A DNA stretch of 64,000 nt, taken from positions 62,001 to 126,000 of the forward strand of contig NZ_JACIEP010000006.1 of NCBI RefSeq assembly GCF_014196915.1. Reading direction: 5' to 3'. This stretch comes from Dysgonomonas hofstadii. Its GTDB lineage: Bacteria > Bacteroidota > Bacteroidia > Bacteroidales > Dysgonomonadaceae. Every line of letters starts with the position of its first letter. Position 1 is the stretch's first letter. The position numbers and the translations under genes were made by a program. The notes below the pieces were generated by a model that was not told where the DNA came from, searched no databases, and worked only from the letters and a program-made list of their open reading frames with translations. Positions 25,073 to 34,172 of this stretch are shown one piece after another.

Positions 25073-25534
25073 TTATTTCTTATTCAGTATTTGTTCTGCA
25101 TGCTGCTTTGTCTTTATCTGCTTAGGCCCAATAATGTCTTCTATCAGTCCATATTCGTCTACGAGGAAAGTAGTACGTATAGTACCCATAAATTTCCGCC
25201 CCATAAATGCTTTTTCTCCCCATACACCAAAAGCTTCGACCAGCTTTTTACCGGTATCGGCTATAAGAGGAAATGGCAATTGTTGCTTCTCTATAAATTT
25301 TTTATGAGAAGCCTCACTATCCACACTCACACCTAGTATTTGATAGCCGGCTTTCCGCAATTCCGAAAAATTATCCCTGAAACTACAGGCCTCAGCCGTA
25401 CACCCGGGTGTACTGTCTTTCGGATAAAAGTACAGTACAAGCTTGCTTCCCGCATAATCTGAAGCTTTCACTTCTTTTCCTTCCTGGTTTACACCTAATA
25501 TTTCAGGTATTTTATCTCCTATATTTAATGCCAT
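25073..25534 (-). CDS. bcp: Thiol peroxidase Bcp (peroxiredoxin)
   Basis: A 153-residue AhpC/TSA-family peroxiredoxin of the BCP/PrxQ type, which reduces hydroperoxides with thioredoxin. The active site is [10 protein letters not shown], with peroxidatic C45 and resolving C50 five residues on, as in the atypical two-cysteine group. No signal peptide, so cytosolic. It lies directly upstream of recA. Confidence 0.96.
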   Translation of the reverse strand: MALNIGDKIPEILGVNQEGKEVKASDYAGSKLVLYFYPKDSTPGCTAEACSFRDNFSELRKAGYQILGVSVDSEASHKKFIEKQQLPFPLIADTGKKLVEAFGVWGEKAFMGRKFMGTIRTTFLVDEYGLIEDIIGPKQIKTKQHAEQILNKK

Positions 25535-25610
25535 AATTTGTTCTGTAAACAGTTACCAGTAAATAGTTAATATAATATTCAATCTCATAACTTATAATTC
25601 ATAATTCTTC

Positions 25611-26141
25611 TCAGTCCATATACACGGTTTTCTCATATTCGTTCTTCTTACGCCTGACAATATTCCGGGCATCTATCCCTTCGTTAGTCGCTTCATTAAA
25701 TGCCATAGCCGCATCGTTATATTCCTTGACGTCCGATTTGGAATCTGCTCCCAGAATACCATATTTTTCAAGCAGAACGATCTTTTTCCTTACTACATCT
25801 ATATATGTCAACACAGATTCCTGATATTCAATTCCACCTTTAAAGACCGGCATATCAATCACTGTCTGTTTTATTTTATCCAGCTTTTTGAGAGGTTGCA
25901 CCGAAGTTCCGTTTAAGTTGAGATTCACTTTCTTGTCCCACACCCTTTGTATCAATTCCTCATATTCGGTATAAACAACGTCTGTATCCTTAATCATGTC
26001 CAACAAAAAATAATTATATCCTTTTTTGTTGTCTATCTTTTTATTCATTTCCACGTTGCGAGTTGTCACTTTCCCCGTGCTCTGTGCATATCCCGCTCCT
26101 GCCAAGCAGAGTATAAAGGATATAATAAGTATTGTTTTCAT
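25611..26141 (-). CDS. Uncharacterised exported protein (176 aa)
   Basis: A signal peptide (MKTILIISFILCLAGAGYAQ) is followed by a charged, mainly helical protein with a coiled-coil-like tail (VVRKKIVLLEKYG, IVRRKKNEYEKTVYMD). No domain is recognised. The family appears confined to Bacteroidota, by style rather than by any search. It lies alone between bcp and the LOG-family gene on the same strand. Confidence 0.75.
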   Translation of the reverse strand: MKTILIISFILCLAGAGYAQSTGKVTTRNVEMNKKIDNKKGYNYFLLDMIKDTDVVYTEYEELIQRVWDKKVNLNLNGTSVQPLKKLDKIKQTVIDMPVFKGGIEYQESVLTYIDVVRKKIVLLEKYGILGADSKSDVKEYNDAAMAFNEATNEGIDARNIVRRKKNEYEKTVYMD

Positions 26142-26182
26142 CTTCAGTAGAATTTGTGTTAGTCCTTAATTTTGTGTGCTAT

Positions 26183-26758
26183 TTATGTTACTTCAAACCA
26201 CTTATCATTAATGAGAGGAACGAATGCTTCCATTTTTTTCAATAATAGATCTATTTTATCATCTACAATCAGAAGATCACGGTATTCTTCTTTTAAGAAG
26301 CCTTTTTCTATCATCTTTTCTGACATGGCTATCAGTGGCTCGTAAAACCCATCTATATCCAACAAACCCACAGGCTTGCGATGTAAAGCAAGCTGTCCCC
26401 ATGTCAGTATTTCAAAAAGTTCTTCCATAGTACCGTACCCTCCCGGAAGAGCAATAACAGCATCACTCAACTCGTTCATCTTCGCCTTTCGTTCATGCAT
26501 TGTATCAACCACATACATCTGCGTTAAATTTTTGTATTCCAGTTCTTTCTTTTTCAGAAACTCCGGAATTACACCAATTACCTCGCCACCTTCGGATAAT
26601 GCTCCGCTGGCAACCGCTCCCATCAATCCGACATGGGCTCCACCATATACAACTCCATACCCCCTACGGGCTATTGTTTGTCCCAGTAATCTGGCCTGCT
26701 CAGTAAACACCTTCTCATTTCCGGAAGATGAACCGCAAAAAACCGATATGTATTTCAT
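26183..26758 (-). CDS. LOG-family nucleotide 5'-monophosphate phosphoribohydrolase (TIGR00730)
   Basis: A 191-residue Rossmann-fold protein of the LOG family, which removes the base from cytokinin riboside or related nucleotide monophosphates. In bacteria this is usually a nucleotide-cleaning enzyme and is often misnamed lysine decarboxylase. The motif PGGYGTMEE at 105-113 and the catalytic arginine in MHERKAKM (R90) are present. It is cytosolic, monocistronic and diverges from the lipoprotein gene at 26897. Confidence 0.93.
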   Translation of the reverse strand: MKYISVFCGSSSGNEKVFTEQARLLGQTIARRGYGVVYGGAHVGLMGAVASGALSEGGEVIGVIPEFLKKKELEYKNLTQMYVVDTMHERKAKMNELSDAVIALPGGYGTMEELFEILTWGQLALHRKPVGLLDIDGFYEPLIAMSEKMIEKGFLKEEYRDLLIVDDKIDLLLKKMEAFVPLINDKWFEVT

Positions 26759-26788
26759 CTAATAAAATATACTCTCAAATATGCATAA

Positions 26789-26796
26789 CAAAGATA
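26789..26796 (-). promoter_or_regulatory. -7 box of the LOG-family gene
   Basis: The minus strand reads TATCTTTG, 30 bases before the ATG at 26758; the -33 region has a TTTG, but at 15 rather than 19 bases. Confidence 0.5.
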
Positions 26797-26855
26797 ATAA
26801 TTTATTGCATACAAATTTTAGTATTAAAAAATGCTGTTGAAAACTTTTGATAATT

Positions 26856-26863
26856 TATCTTTG
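26856..26863 (+). promoter_or_regulatory. -7 box of the lipoprotein gene
   Basis: TATCTTTG lies 33 bases before the ATG at 26897, with no good -33 box. It supports the downstream start, because the ATG at 26831 would lie before the promoter. Confidence 0.5.
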
Positions 26864-26896
26864 TTTATCAAACAAATAAGTAAACAAATCTACAAA

Positions 26897-27379
26897 ATGA
26901 GATATTTATCCATTATAATTCTATTTTTCTTTACCCTGCTATCAGGGTGTAAGAGTACACAAATAGCTAATAAACAGGAAAAACCTGAAGATTGGTTCAA
27001 TGTTGCTGTTGTTCCGGAAAGCGTTGATATTTATACTGATACTACCAGTATCAGATTTGAAAACGGGCGCGCTTATGCCTATGAAAAACGAGTCTACACA
27101 ACTTCTGAAAGCAGGAAATTATATACAGACAAAATACGGGACCGAATGGACAAACCTGAAAAAGCAAAAAAATGGAGCGATTTCAGTTATTGCATTTACG
27201 AACGGGAATACGACTGTGTAAACCAGCAATCAAGAACACTTAGTGTTGAAGATTTTGATTCAACTGGAAAAAGTATATTGAAGACTACAACAGCCAAAAA
27301 GAATCTGAAATGGGTGCCGATAGCAAAAGAAACAATAGGTGACTATACTTTTTTCTTTGTATGTGACTATCAGCAATAA
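26897..27379 (+). CDS. Small uncharacterised lipoprotein
   Basis: A 160-residue lipoprotein. The ATG at 26897 is chosen because it starts directly with MRYLSIIILFFFTLLSGC, a lipoprotein signal with C18 lipidated, and because the -7 box lies between it and the upstream ATG at 26831. The mature part is beta-rich with a repeated aspartate/threonine character (VDIYTDTTSIRFENGRAYAY); the pattern suggests a small beta-sandwich, but no family is recognised. Confidence 0.8.
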   Translation: MRYLSIIILFFFTLLSGCKSTQIANKQEKPEDWFNVAVVPESVDIYTDTTSIRFENGRAYAYEKRVYTTSESRKLYTDKIRDRMDKPEKAKKWSDFSYCIYEREYDCVNQQSRTLSVEDFDSTGKSILKTTTAKKNLKWVPIAKETIGDYTFFFVCDYQQ

Positions 27380-27401
27380 AAAGCTTTTGTAATTTTTTTC
27401 G

Positions 27402-27409
27402 TATCTTTG
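27402..27409 (+). promoter_or_regulatory. -7 box of the large membrane protein gene
   Basis: TATCTTTG lies 25 bases before the ATG at 27435; the -33 position is not matched. Confidence 0.5.
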
Positions 27410-27434
27410 CATTCTAATTCGATTCAATAGAAAA

Positions 27435-29195
27435 ATGATCGCTGTTATCATCTCCTGGATTGCTATTTCGATAGTATTTCTGTCATTCGGAGACTTTCTT
27501 ATTTTACTATACAACAAACTTTGCCGGCTGAACGAACAATACGGACTAACCGACACGCTCCTTCTGGGAATGTGCTTTATGCTTATACCACTCTCGCTCA
27601 CTTCTTTTTGGCTGCCATCTAACCAGTATATATTATTTTCTTTTCTGATTTTGAGCGTTATTTACTGGATATGCAGACAAAAACGCTTCGAGATGATGCT
27701 CAAAAACATGAAAGCAGGCATCAAAAAATATTCCTTATGGCAACTTCTTGCATTTATCGTGCCTATCATCGGTTTTATGGTTGTAATACTATGGCAGGTG
27801 GGTATTTTCGATTCGCTGTACTACCATCATCAGAATATCCGGTGGAACGAAGAATATGCAACAATACCCGGCCTGGGCAATATAGAATACAGATTCGGTT
27901 TTAATTCGAATTATATGTTGCTTGCACCCATCTTCGGATTACGATTCTTATTTGGAGAAGCTGTATATGGGGTGCAGGTACTAATTCTTCTCTATATCCT
28001 CTGCTGGATATTTAAAGAAATAATACAATCGGGCTACGAGGTAAAGAGAGTATTACTGCTGGTCGTTTTTACCGGATATATCTTTGCTTTTGCCTATAGT
28101 TTTGCAGCGACATCTACCGATGCCATCCCTAATGTGGTCGCTTTTTACCTGATAGCGAGATTATTGCTATATCCTGCCGAACTAAAGAATAAGCTGTTAC
28201 TTTGTATATTACTACCGATATCACTAGTTACCTTTAAATTATCTATAGCTCCACTATGCCTCATTTCCTTATACTCACTCATTCTGCTAATAAGAGGAAA
28301 AGGATGGCGCAGTATCTCTTTTCTGTTATCAACAGGAAGTATTATAGTTGCATTGTGGATGATCAGAAATGTTATATTAACGGGGTATTTGGTTTTTCCG
28401 TTCTACGAAATAGACATATTCAATGTGGAATGGAAAATTCCGAAAGAAATAGCTATGCAGGAACGCGAGTTTATCTATACTTGTGGAGTAAACGTATTTA
28501 ACAGTATGATATGGTTCCTGAAAAATTGGGACTTTGATATTTCTAATTTACCAAACTGGCTCTTCTATAACGCTTATATAAGCTCGTTCATTCTGGCACC
28601 TTTAATTACGGTGTATTGCCTAATAAAGAAAAAGTTCCTGAATCGTATAACATATTTTCTATTTCTGGTACTGGTGGCTATTTTACTATTTTGGGTGACC
28701 GGAGGACCGGATCCCCGCTTTGCCGGAGGTATATTGTTTGCCTTGATGTATTATGTTGTTTTCATGCTTTTTTCCACACGGGAAGAGAAAAGATATCCGG
28801 TAATAGGTAAAACTATACTGATTATGTTTACTGCGATAATGATATACTGGCCTGTCAACCGCACTATCAGATTCTCGAATATATATAATCTCAATAACAG
28901 CGGAATATCGGCGCGACCTGTATACTCTGCTATTTACAAACCTTTCTCGTACAAGGAAATGCTTAAATCCTGGGGAGCTTTTGTCAATGAATTCTATCCT
29001 TACCGGTTCGACGAAAACCTCACTTTTTATGTCAGCAACTCGCCTGAAATACCTAATGGCCGCTTTGTCTGTTTCGATGCCCCGTTCCCATGCATTATAT
29101 TGCAAGAAGATGATCCGATGAAATATCAAAATATCAAAGATATAGAAGCACGGGGGGCTACTTTTCAGGAAGGATTCAGACCAAAAAGAAAATAA
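27435..29195 (+). CDS. Large polytopic membrane protein (LIC_10190-like)
   Basis: A 586-residue inner-membrane protein with about 12 hydrophobic segments spread over residues 1-460 and a soluble C-terminal part of about 120 residues. The layout resembles glycosyltransferase-C-like or polymerase-type membrane proteins, and in wording it resembles the LIC_10190 family. That name is a recollection, not a search result. A WRTGGPDPR-like motif (FWVTGGPDPRFAGG) after the ninth segment may be functional. No surface-polysaccharide genes lie beside it, so its role is unknown. Confidence 0.8.
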   Translation: MIAVIISWIAISIVFLSFGDFLILLYNKLCRLNEQYGLTDTLLLGMCFMLIPLSLTSFWLPSNQYILFSFLILSVIYWICRQKRFEMMLKNMKAGIKKYSLWQLLAFIVPIIGFMVVILWQVGIFDSLYYHHQNIRWNEEYATIPGLGNIEYRFGFNSNYMLLAPIFGLRFLFGEAVYGVQVLILLYILCWIFKEIIQSGYEVKRVLLLVVFTGYIFAFAYSFAATSTDAIPNVVAFYLIARLLLYPAELKNKLLLCILLPISLVTFKLSIAPLCLISLYSLILLIRGKGWRSISFLLSTGSIIVALWMIRNVILTGYLVFPFYEIDIFNVEWKIPKEIAMQEREFIYTCGVNVFNSMIWFLKNWDFDISNLPNWLFYNAYISSFILAPLITVYCLIKKKFLNRITYFLFLVLVAILLFWVTGGPDPRFAGGILFALMYYVVFMLFSTREEKRYPVIGKTILIMFTAIMIYWPVNRTIRFSNIYNLNNSGISARPVYSAIYKPFSYKEMLKSWGAFVNEFYPYRFDENLTFYVSNSPEIPNGRFVCFDAPFPCIILQEDDPMKYQNIKDIEARGATFQEGFRPKRK

Positions 29196-29312
29196 TAACA
29201 AAAGGCTTTATCACCATTTGACGCCCTTCATTTATCTATCATAACAGACATTCTCTGATATCCATTTTATAATAGCAGTTCGTAATTTTCCTTATATGTG
29301 GTAAAATTTAGA

Positions 29313-29681
29313 TTATTCTATTCTTTTACCAAAAGGCACAAGGGCAAGATGAATCAGTTTGAAATGCTGCATTCCGAACGGAATGCCGACTATAGTAATA
29401 CAAAATAAAACACCCCAGAATAAATGGGTGAGTGCAATCCAGAAACCGCCAATAATTATCCAGATAACATTCATTACAAAGCTGAGACACCCCGATGAGC
29501 TTTCGTCCGTTACCACTTTACTTCCAAAAGGCCACAGTGCCAGCATCCCCATTTTAAAGGCCTGGATACCAAATGGAATCCCGATAATAGTTATCATCAT
29601 AAGGAAGCCTGCAATAAAATATTCAATAGCGATCATAAACCCGCCAAATAGTACCCAGATAATATTTCCAAGAGTTTTCAT
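29313..29681 (-). CDS. yccF: YccF-family inner membrane protein
   Basis: A 122-residue membrane protein made of two similar halves, each with a W(V/I)xxGGFxIA start and an ITI(I/V)GIPFGxQxFK motif. This internal repeat is diagnostic of the YccF domain. About four membrane segments. The function of the family is unknown. It is monocistronic. Confidence 0.92.
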   Translation of the reverse strand: MKTLGNIIWVLFGGFMIAIEYFIAGFLMMITIIGIPFGIQAFKMGMLALWPFGSKVVTDESSSGCLSFVMNVIWIIIGGFWIALTHLFWGVLFCITIVGIPFGMQHFKLIHLALVPFGKRIE

Positions 29682-29816
29682 ATGTTTTTCAATTTCATCA
29701 TCTTCGACAAATATAGCTGTAAAATACAGAATTAAGAATCACTGCCGGATATTTTTTCAGACATACAAATTCTTATAATAAAAAATTCTTCGTTATTTTG
29801 TGATAAATATCATAGA

Positions 29817-30212
29817 ATGAAAAGATCCATATATATCATATCCGCCATATCCGGCATCCTGTTCCTCTTCTCGGTGTGCACACCATATAACAGTAACAAG
29901 GTAAACCATGAAATGATACAGGGTAAATGGATGCTCGTTGATGCTCACCATGCCGAGGAAAGGGTAGATACAGCGTTCATGGATTATGAGACAGAACAAA
30001 CCATCCTGTCATTTGAGGACAACAAGTGTACTCAATATATGTTGTACCTGAATGACACTCTTACTTTCGCATTTTATATAAACGATTATAAACTGACATT
30101 ATATACAGACAGCATCCCGGTCAATACCTTCGGCATAGTAGCTCTCACACAGGACTCTCTTATTTTACTGAATAATACTACTTTGCGTAAATATAAAAAA
30201 ACAGAGCAATAG
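29817..30212 (+). CDS. Small lipocalin-like lipoprotein
   Basis: A 131-residue protein with a hydrophobic N-terminus ending in FSVC (C21), a probable lipobox. The mature part begins IQGKWMLVDAHH, the GxW start of lipocalin-like small beta-barrels in Bacteroidota, and continues with alternating strands. The family is not identified. The same GxW start recurs in the lipoproteins at 31399-31818 and 36344-36727. Confidence 0.75.
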   Translation: MKRSIYIISAISGILFLFSVCTPYNSNKVNHEMIQGKWMLVDAHHAEERVDTAFMDYETEQTILSFEDNKCTQYMLYLNDTLTFAFYINDYKLTLYTDSIPVNTFGIVALTQDSLILLNNTTLRKYKKTEQ

Positions 30213-30257
30213 ACGTTTTCACTTTACTGCTCTGATTCTTACATATCTGTTATTCTT

Positions 30258-31226
30258 CTAAATTTCGCGGTCGAAACGGAAAATAGTTTCGGCAACGACT
30301 TTTAAATCCCCATCGTAACGTGCCGATTTGGTATCTTCAAAAGTATTACCTTCATTATAAAACTTTTTTATCCATGTTCCAAAGGAGGCTTTCTCTCCAT
30401 CATCATCAGTATAAATATAGTTTATTATATCGTCTGTAATATATACCGGATATTCTGTCTCTTTGCCTGTAATTCCATCAGTCAATGTCATTATTTTTTC
30501 ACCTTTATCATTAACGGAGAAATCATAAATAGTTCCCCTGAGAGTCTTCTGTGCTTCGGCAGAAGCCACCGGTTGAAGAACGTTGTCATAATATATATAA
30601 ACTTCAGTGATTACCCATCTGCCACGGCATAAATCATCATAATCGATCTTCACTTTAGCCGGATTTACGCCATCATTAGCAGTAGGACTAACATTAACAT
30701 CCCTGTTTGCATAAACATCAGTCACGCTATATTTCGTTTTTCCGTCTTTAGCAACCCTCATATAGGTATTATCCCACTTTATAACACCATTTTTAGGCTC
30801 CCCGAGCACTCTACGGCCTTGCCGTTCTCCTAGTGGAATAACTTCCTTACTGGGGCTTATACTATCCATATAGAAAATAATGCTGTCTTTATCTTTAATT
30901 TCATACCACCCCTGGCTTGTCTGTACGCCAATTCCATTATATCCTTTAACAAGGTACTCTCCATTTTCGGTATACATTTCGAAAGTAAACCCGTCCAGAT
31001 CAATAGCGCGGAAAGTCTTATATATCTGGGAACTCCCCGTACCCGGATTCTCCGTGATCAACTTGGTTGAATAATAAGTCTCCCATTTGCCGTAGACATC
31101 CTCCGGTTCAAGATCAACTATGGTTTCACCGCCATCGCCCCCTCCATCATCTATTTCATCGCTGTTTGTTGCACACGAATATAACCCCATCAGGGTGATA
31201 AGTAATATATATAAGATTTTTTTCAT
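30258..31226 (-). CDS. Lipocalin-like lipoprotein, possibly two-domain (322 aa)
   Basis: The ATG at 31226 is preferred, because MKKILYILLITLMGLYSC is a lipoprotein signal with C18 lipidated; an upstream ATG at 31253 adds nine residues. An acidic glycine linker (DDGGGDGG) is followed by VYGKWETYY and, 160 residues on, by LCRGRWVITEVYIY. These two GxW-type starts suggest two lipocalin-like domains in tandem. Such proteins are common Bacteroidota surface or periplasmic lipoproteins of unknown function. Confidence 0.8.
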   Translation of the reverse strand: MKKILYILLITLMGLYSCATNSDEIDDGGGDGGETIVDLEPEDVYGKWETYYSTKLITENPGTGSSQIYKTFRAIDLDGFTFEMYTENGEYLVKGYNGIGVQTSQGWYEIKDKDSIIFYMDSISPSKEVIPLGERQGRRVLGEPKNGVIKWDNTYMRVAKDGKTKYSVTDVYANRDVNVSPTANDGVNPAKVKIDYDDLCRGRWVITEVYIYYDNVLQPVASAEAQKTLRGTIYDFSVNDKGEKIMTLTDGITGKETEYPVYITDDIINYIYTDDDGEKASFGTWIKKFYNEGNTFEDTKSARYDGDLKVVAETIFRFDREI

Positions 31227-31398
31227 CGTTTTGTAGAATGAAGTATTGTGCATAAATATGTTACAAAGATATATAATTATCTCTCAATTAGATAGTGATG
31301 TAATTATTTTTTCCTGATTTTAACTCATAAGTTGTTTGTAGCAACAGCCTGATAAACATTTAACGAAGAATGCAATGCAATATTATTTATTCTATATT

Positions 31399-31818
31399 TT
31401 ATTTTTTCAAGATCATTTTATATTCGTAATCGTAGTCGGCTACCTGTACCAGCATTTCGTCACCAGAACGCGACAGCACTTTCAGTATTAACTTTTTAGC
31501 CTCTTGTTTACTTGCATTTTTCTCTATATAATTGCGATAAGATATAACAATAGAATCGCCTTCTATTGTATACCGGCCGGCTATATTGAACAATATAATA
31601 CCTTCTGAGGCCTCTCCCTTATGAAAAACCATATTCTCGCGAAATATATATGTGTCGGCATATTCGCCAATTTGTCTCTCAACATCTCCCTCTATCCGCT
31701 TATATTCAGTCCACCGTCCTTCTATATCATCTTTTGTCAGAGGACGGTTATCCTGAGATCTGGCAGCTGGGGGAAATAATAGAGCTAACAAAATTATGAT
31801 TCCGATATTTTTCTTCAT
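31399..31818 (-). CDS. Small exported lipocalin-like protein (139 aa)
   Basis: A signal peptide ends near AARSQ without a lipobox. The mature domain starts IEGRWTEYKRIEGD, another GxW start, and runs through a set of predicted strands to YEYKMILKK. It is the same strand as, and 173 bases upstream of, the two-domain lipoprotein. The function is unknown. Confidence 0.75.
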   Translation of the reverse strand: MKKNIGIIILLALLFPPAARSQDNRPLTKDDIEGRWTEYKRIEGDVERQIGEYADTYIFRENMVFHKGEASEGIILFNIAGRYTIEGDSIVISYRNYIEKNASKQEAKKLILKVLSRSGDEMLVQVADYDYEYKMILKK

Positions 31819-31955
31819 ACCTGTTTGTGTTATAGACCATATACAAAGATAGCGAAATTTCAGATAACTAAACTTCGTACCTAAAAAGATGAAGGTGTAT
31901 ATCTTTCCGAAACATACACCCCCTCCTCTGATTCACCAAAACTTAACTTAATTAT

Positions 31956-32750
31956 TTAACGGGTACGCCCCCCTCTTTCAGAATTAGAAGCCAGGCGATA
32001 ATTACTATTTGACCGGGAAGATGAATTATCCTGCTTTACCCGTTCGTTTTTCGAATTATCCCTGTTTGACTTAGCAGGAGAGCTGTTGTTTTTATCGCTT
32101 CTGCTTCTGTCCTGACGGGAGCTATAGTTATTATTCGATTTATTATTATCTCTTCCTGAATTATAGTTTTTGCTGGAACCACTATTCTTGCTATTATCCC
32201 TTCTGTTATCGGAACGATAGTTGTCATTTCGATTCTGACGATCATTCGTTTTTTTATCATTAGAATAATACCTGTTATTATGGTTGTTATAATCCCTTCG
32301 ATTATCATATTTCTTATCGGAATACCACACCACCCTGTTGTTGCGGCTGTCACGATAACGGGCTTCGCGACTATCACGGATTACCAGTACGCTTTTATGC
32401 CCTCTGTATCTTGCATAATCTCTATAGTGATTGTGATGATATCTCCACGGCTGATTAACGTTCAATACAACTTTATACAAACGATACAAATCATAATTCC
32501 GGTAAGCATAAGGTAAATAATGAGCCGATACCCACCTCCCCCTGTCGAGGAAATAGAATAAACCTACGTTTACATCGTAATAGATATCAATATCCGGGAA
32601 ATAATAATATCCCGCATAATCATATCCTACCGGGCCCCACGCAGGTTGACGGCCTATATTTATATTTATGCTTATATTTTGAGCTTCTGCTGTATTATAG
32701 AATGATGTTACTCCCATCAATAATGCAAATACTAATACTAACTTTTTCAT
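31956..32750 (-). CDS. Exported protein with a long Asn/Arg/Ser/Asp-rich tail
   Basis: A 264-residue protein, start ATG at 32750 (signal peptide MKKLVLVFALLMGVTSFYNTAEAQ); an in-frame ATG 30 bases upstream adds residues before the signal and is rejected. Residues 25-135 are tyrosine- and arginine-rich (IDIYYDVNVGLFYFLDRGRWVSA), like a small folded domain. Residues 140-264 are a low-complexity tail of Asn, Arg, Asp, Ser and Lys, very basic and probably disordered. It may bind envelope polyanions. No family is recognised beyond this layout. Confidence 0.8.
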   Translation of the reverse strand: MKKLVLVFALLMGVTSFYNTAEAQNISININIGRQPAWGPVGYDYAGYYYFPDIDIYYDVNVGLFYFLDRGRWVSAHYLPYAYRNYDLYRLYKVVLNVNQPWRYHHNHYRDYARYRGHKSVLVIRDSREARYRDSRNNRVVWYSDKKYDNRRDYNNHNNRYYSNDKKTNDRQNRNDNYRSDNRRDNSKNSGSSKNYNSGRDNNKSNNNYSSRQDRSRSDKNNSSPAKSNRDNSKNERVKQDNSSSRSNSNYRLASNSERGGRTR

Positions 32751-33014
32751 AACCTCAAGTATTAAAATGTGAATACTCAATTTTCATCTCTTTGTATCTT
32801 TGATGTTTTCAATCCCGAAAAGATTAATCGTTAACAAATTCTTTAACCTTTATTAACCGAAACATCTTCCAGAAGTCAAACAAACATCTAATTAACAGAT
32901 ATATACGATCAACAATATAAAAATAGCAAAAATGGATAACTATCATTTACTTTAAAATACTTTTATTTGCATATCGGATGTGATAAAATAATACGAACAC
33001 TAAAAATTTATATT

Positions 33015-33290
33015 ATGGATCAAAAGTTTTGTCAAAGTTGCGGTATGCCGCTGAATGTAAGTGATGATTTCGGCACTAATGCGGATAAAAGTAAAAATGA
33101 AGATTATTGCACGTATTGTTTTGCCGACGGAAATTTCACCAGTGATTGCACTATGGATGAGATGATAGACCATTGCCTCGAATATCTGGATGAATTCAAC
33201 AAAGATTCTGAAAAGCAGTATTCGAAAGAGGAAGCCCGTGCGACTATGAGGGAATACTTTCCTAATCTGAAACGCTGGGCAAAAGCATAA
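33015..33290 (+). CDS. Small zinc-ribbon protein
   Basis: A 91-residue cytosolic protein; the ATG at 33015 gives the usual start MDQKFCQSCGMPL of the putative zinc-ribbon family. The metal ligands are CxxC at 6-9 and CxxC at 32-35, with a further C45. The C-terminal half is helical and acidic, ending LKRWAKA. It lies 6 bases before an AraC-type regulator, and the pair is followed by a GNAT gene with a 4-base overlap, so it is first in a three-gene operon. Confidence 0.88.
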   Translation: MDQKFCQSCGMPLNVSDDFGTNADKSKNEDYCTYCFADGNFTSDCTMDEMIDHCLEYLDEFNKDSEKQYSKEEARATMREYFPNLKRWAKA

Positions 33291-33296
33291 TCGCTG

Positions 33297-34172
33297 ATGA
33301 AAGAATCGACACAGAACGATTACGAAAAAGCCGTGAACAAGGTGATTGATTATATCAATCACCATTTGTTCGAAACTCCCGGTATACAAACCCTGGCCGA
33401 AGTGGCTAATATATCGGGATTTCATTTCCACCGGATATTTAAAGTGATTATCGGGGAAAATATCGGTGAATACATCAATCGTATCCGTCTCGAATATATT
33501 GCCGAACGCTTGCAGATGAGTAACCGAAGCCTGGAAGATATTGCCACTTCGACAGGATATGGTAGCCAACACGCCCTCTCCAAAGCATTTAAAAAGCACT
33601 TTGGACTTTCTCCTTCAGCATTCAGAAAACAGGAAAAGGATCCTTTCAATTTTTTTGGGAAAGACGAACGAAAAATAATAGAACTTACACCCGAAATAAG
33701 AAAAATAGAATCAAAAAAAATAGTCTATATACGGATCATCGACTGGTATGGAGCACCCGAATCATACCGTATTGCATGGAAAAGACTGGGACAATTTGCC
33801 CATCAGCATGATCTGATAAACAAAAACACGGAATTCATAGGCCTTAGCTTCGACAATCCAACGATCACTCCTCCAAAGAATTGTCGATTTTATGCCTGTT
33901 TCACTACAGAAAAGGAGATAAAACCTTTCGGAGCTTTTGGTGTGCAGGAAATCGGAGGAGGATTGTATGCGATATTCACTCTTAAAGGTTCGTATAGCAA
34001 ATTGCTTGATATGTATTATAATATTTACATGAGATGGTTGCCTGCGAGTGGATATAAGCTGCGAAAAGGCTGTGGTTTTGAAAAGTACCTCAACAGTCCC
34101 GACCAAGTAGAAGAGAAAGACATCTTAACTGAAATCTATGTACCTGTAAAAAAAGCCAATAGAAATTTATGA
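33297..34172 (+). CDS. AraC-family regulator with GyrI-like effector domain
   Basis: A 291-residue regulator. Two HTH motifs of an AraC DNA-binding domain are at the N-terminus (about 10-110; VANISGFHFHRIFKVIIGE and IATSTGYGSQHALSKAFKKHFG). Residues 125-290 are a GyrI-like/effector-binding domain like that of Rob or BmrR, which binds small hydrophobic or cationic compounds. It sits between a zinc-ribbon gene and a GNAT gene, so the operon may be a small detoxification or resistance unit. The ligand is unknown. Confidence 0.93.
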   Translation: MKESTQNDYEKAVNKVIDYINHHLFETPGIQTLAEVANISGFHFHRIFKVIIGENIGEYINRIRLEYIAERLQMSNRSLEDIATSTGYGSQHALSKAFKKHFGLSPSAFRKQEKDPFNFFGKDERKIIELTPEIRKIESKKIVYIRIIDWYGAPESYRIAWKRLGQFAHQHDLINKNTEFIGLSFDNPTITPPKNCRFYACFTTEKEIKPFGAFGVQEIGGGLYAIFTLKGSYSKLLDMYYNIYMRWLPASGYKLRKGCGFEKYLNSPDQVEEKDILTEIYVPVKKANRNL

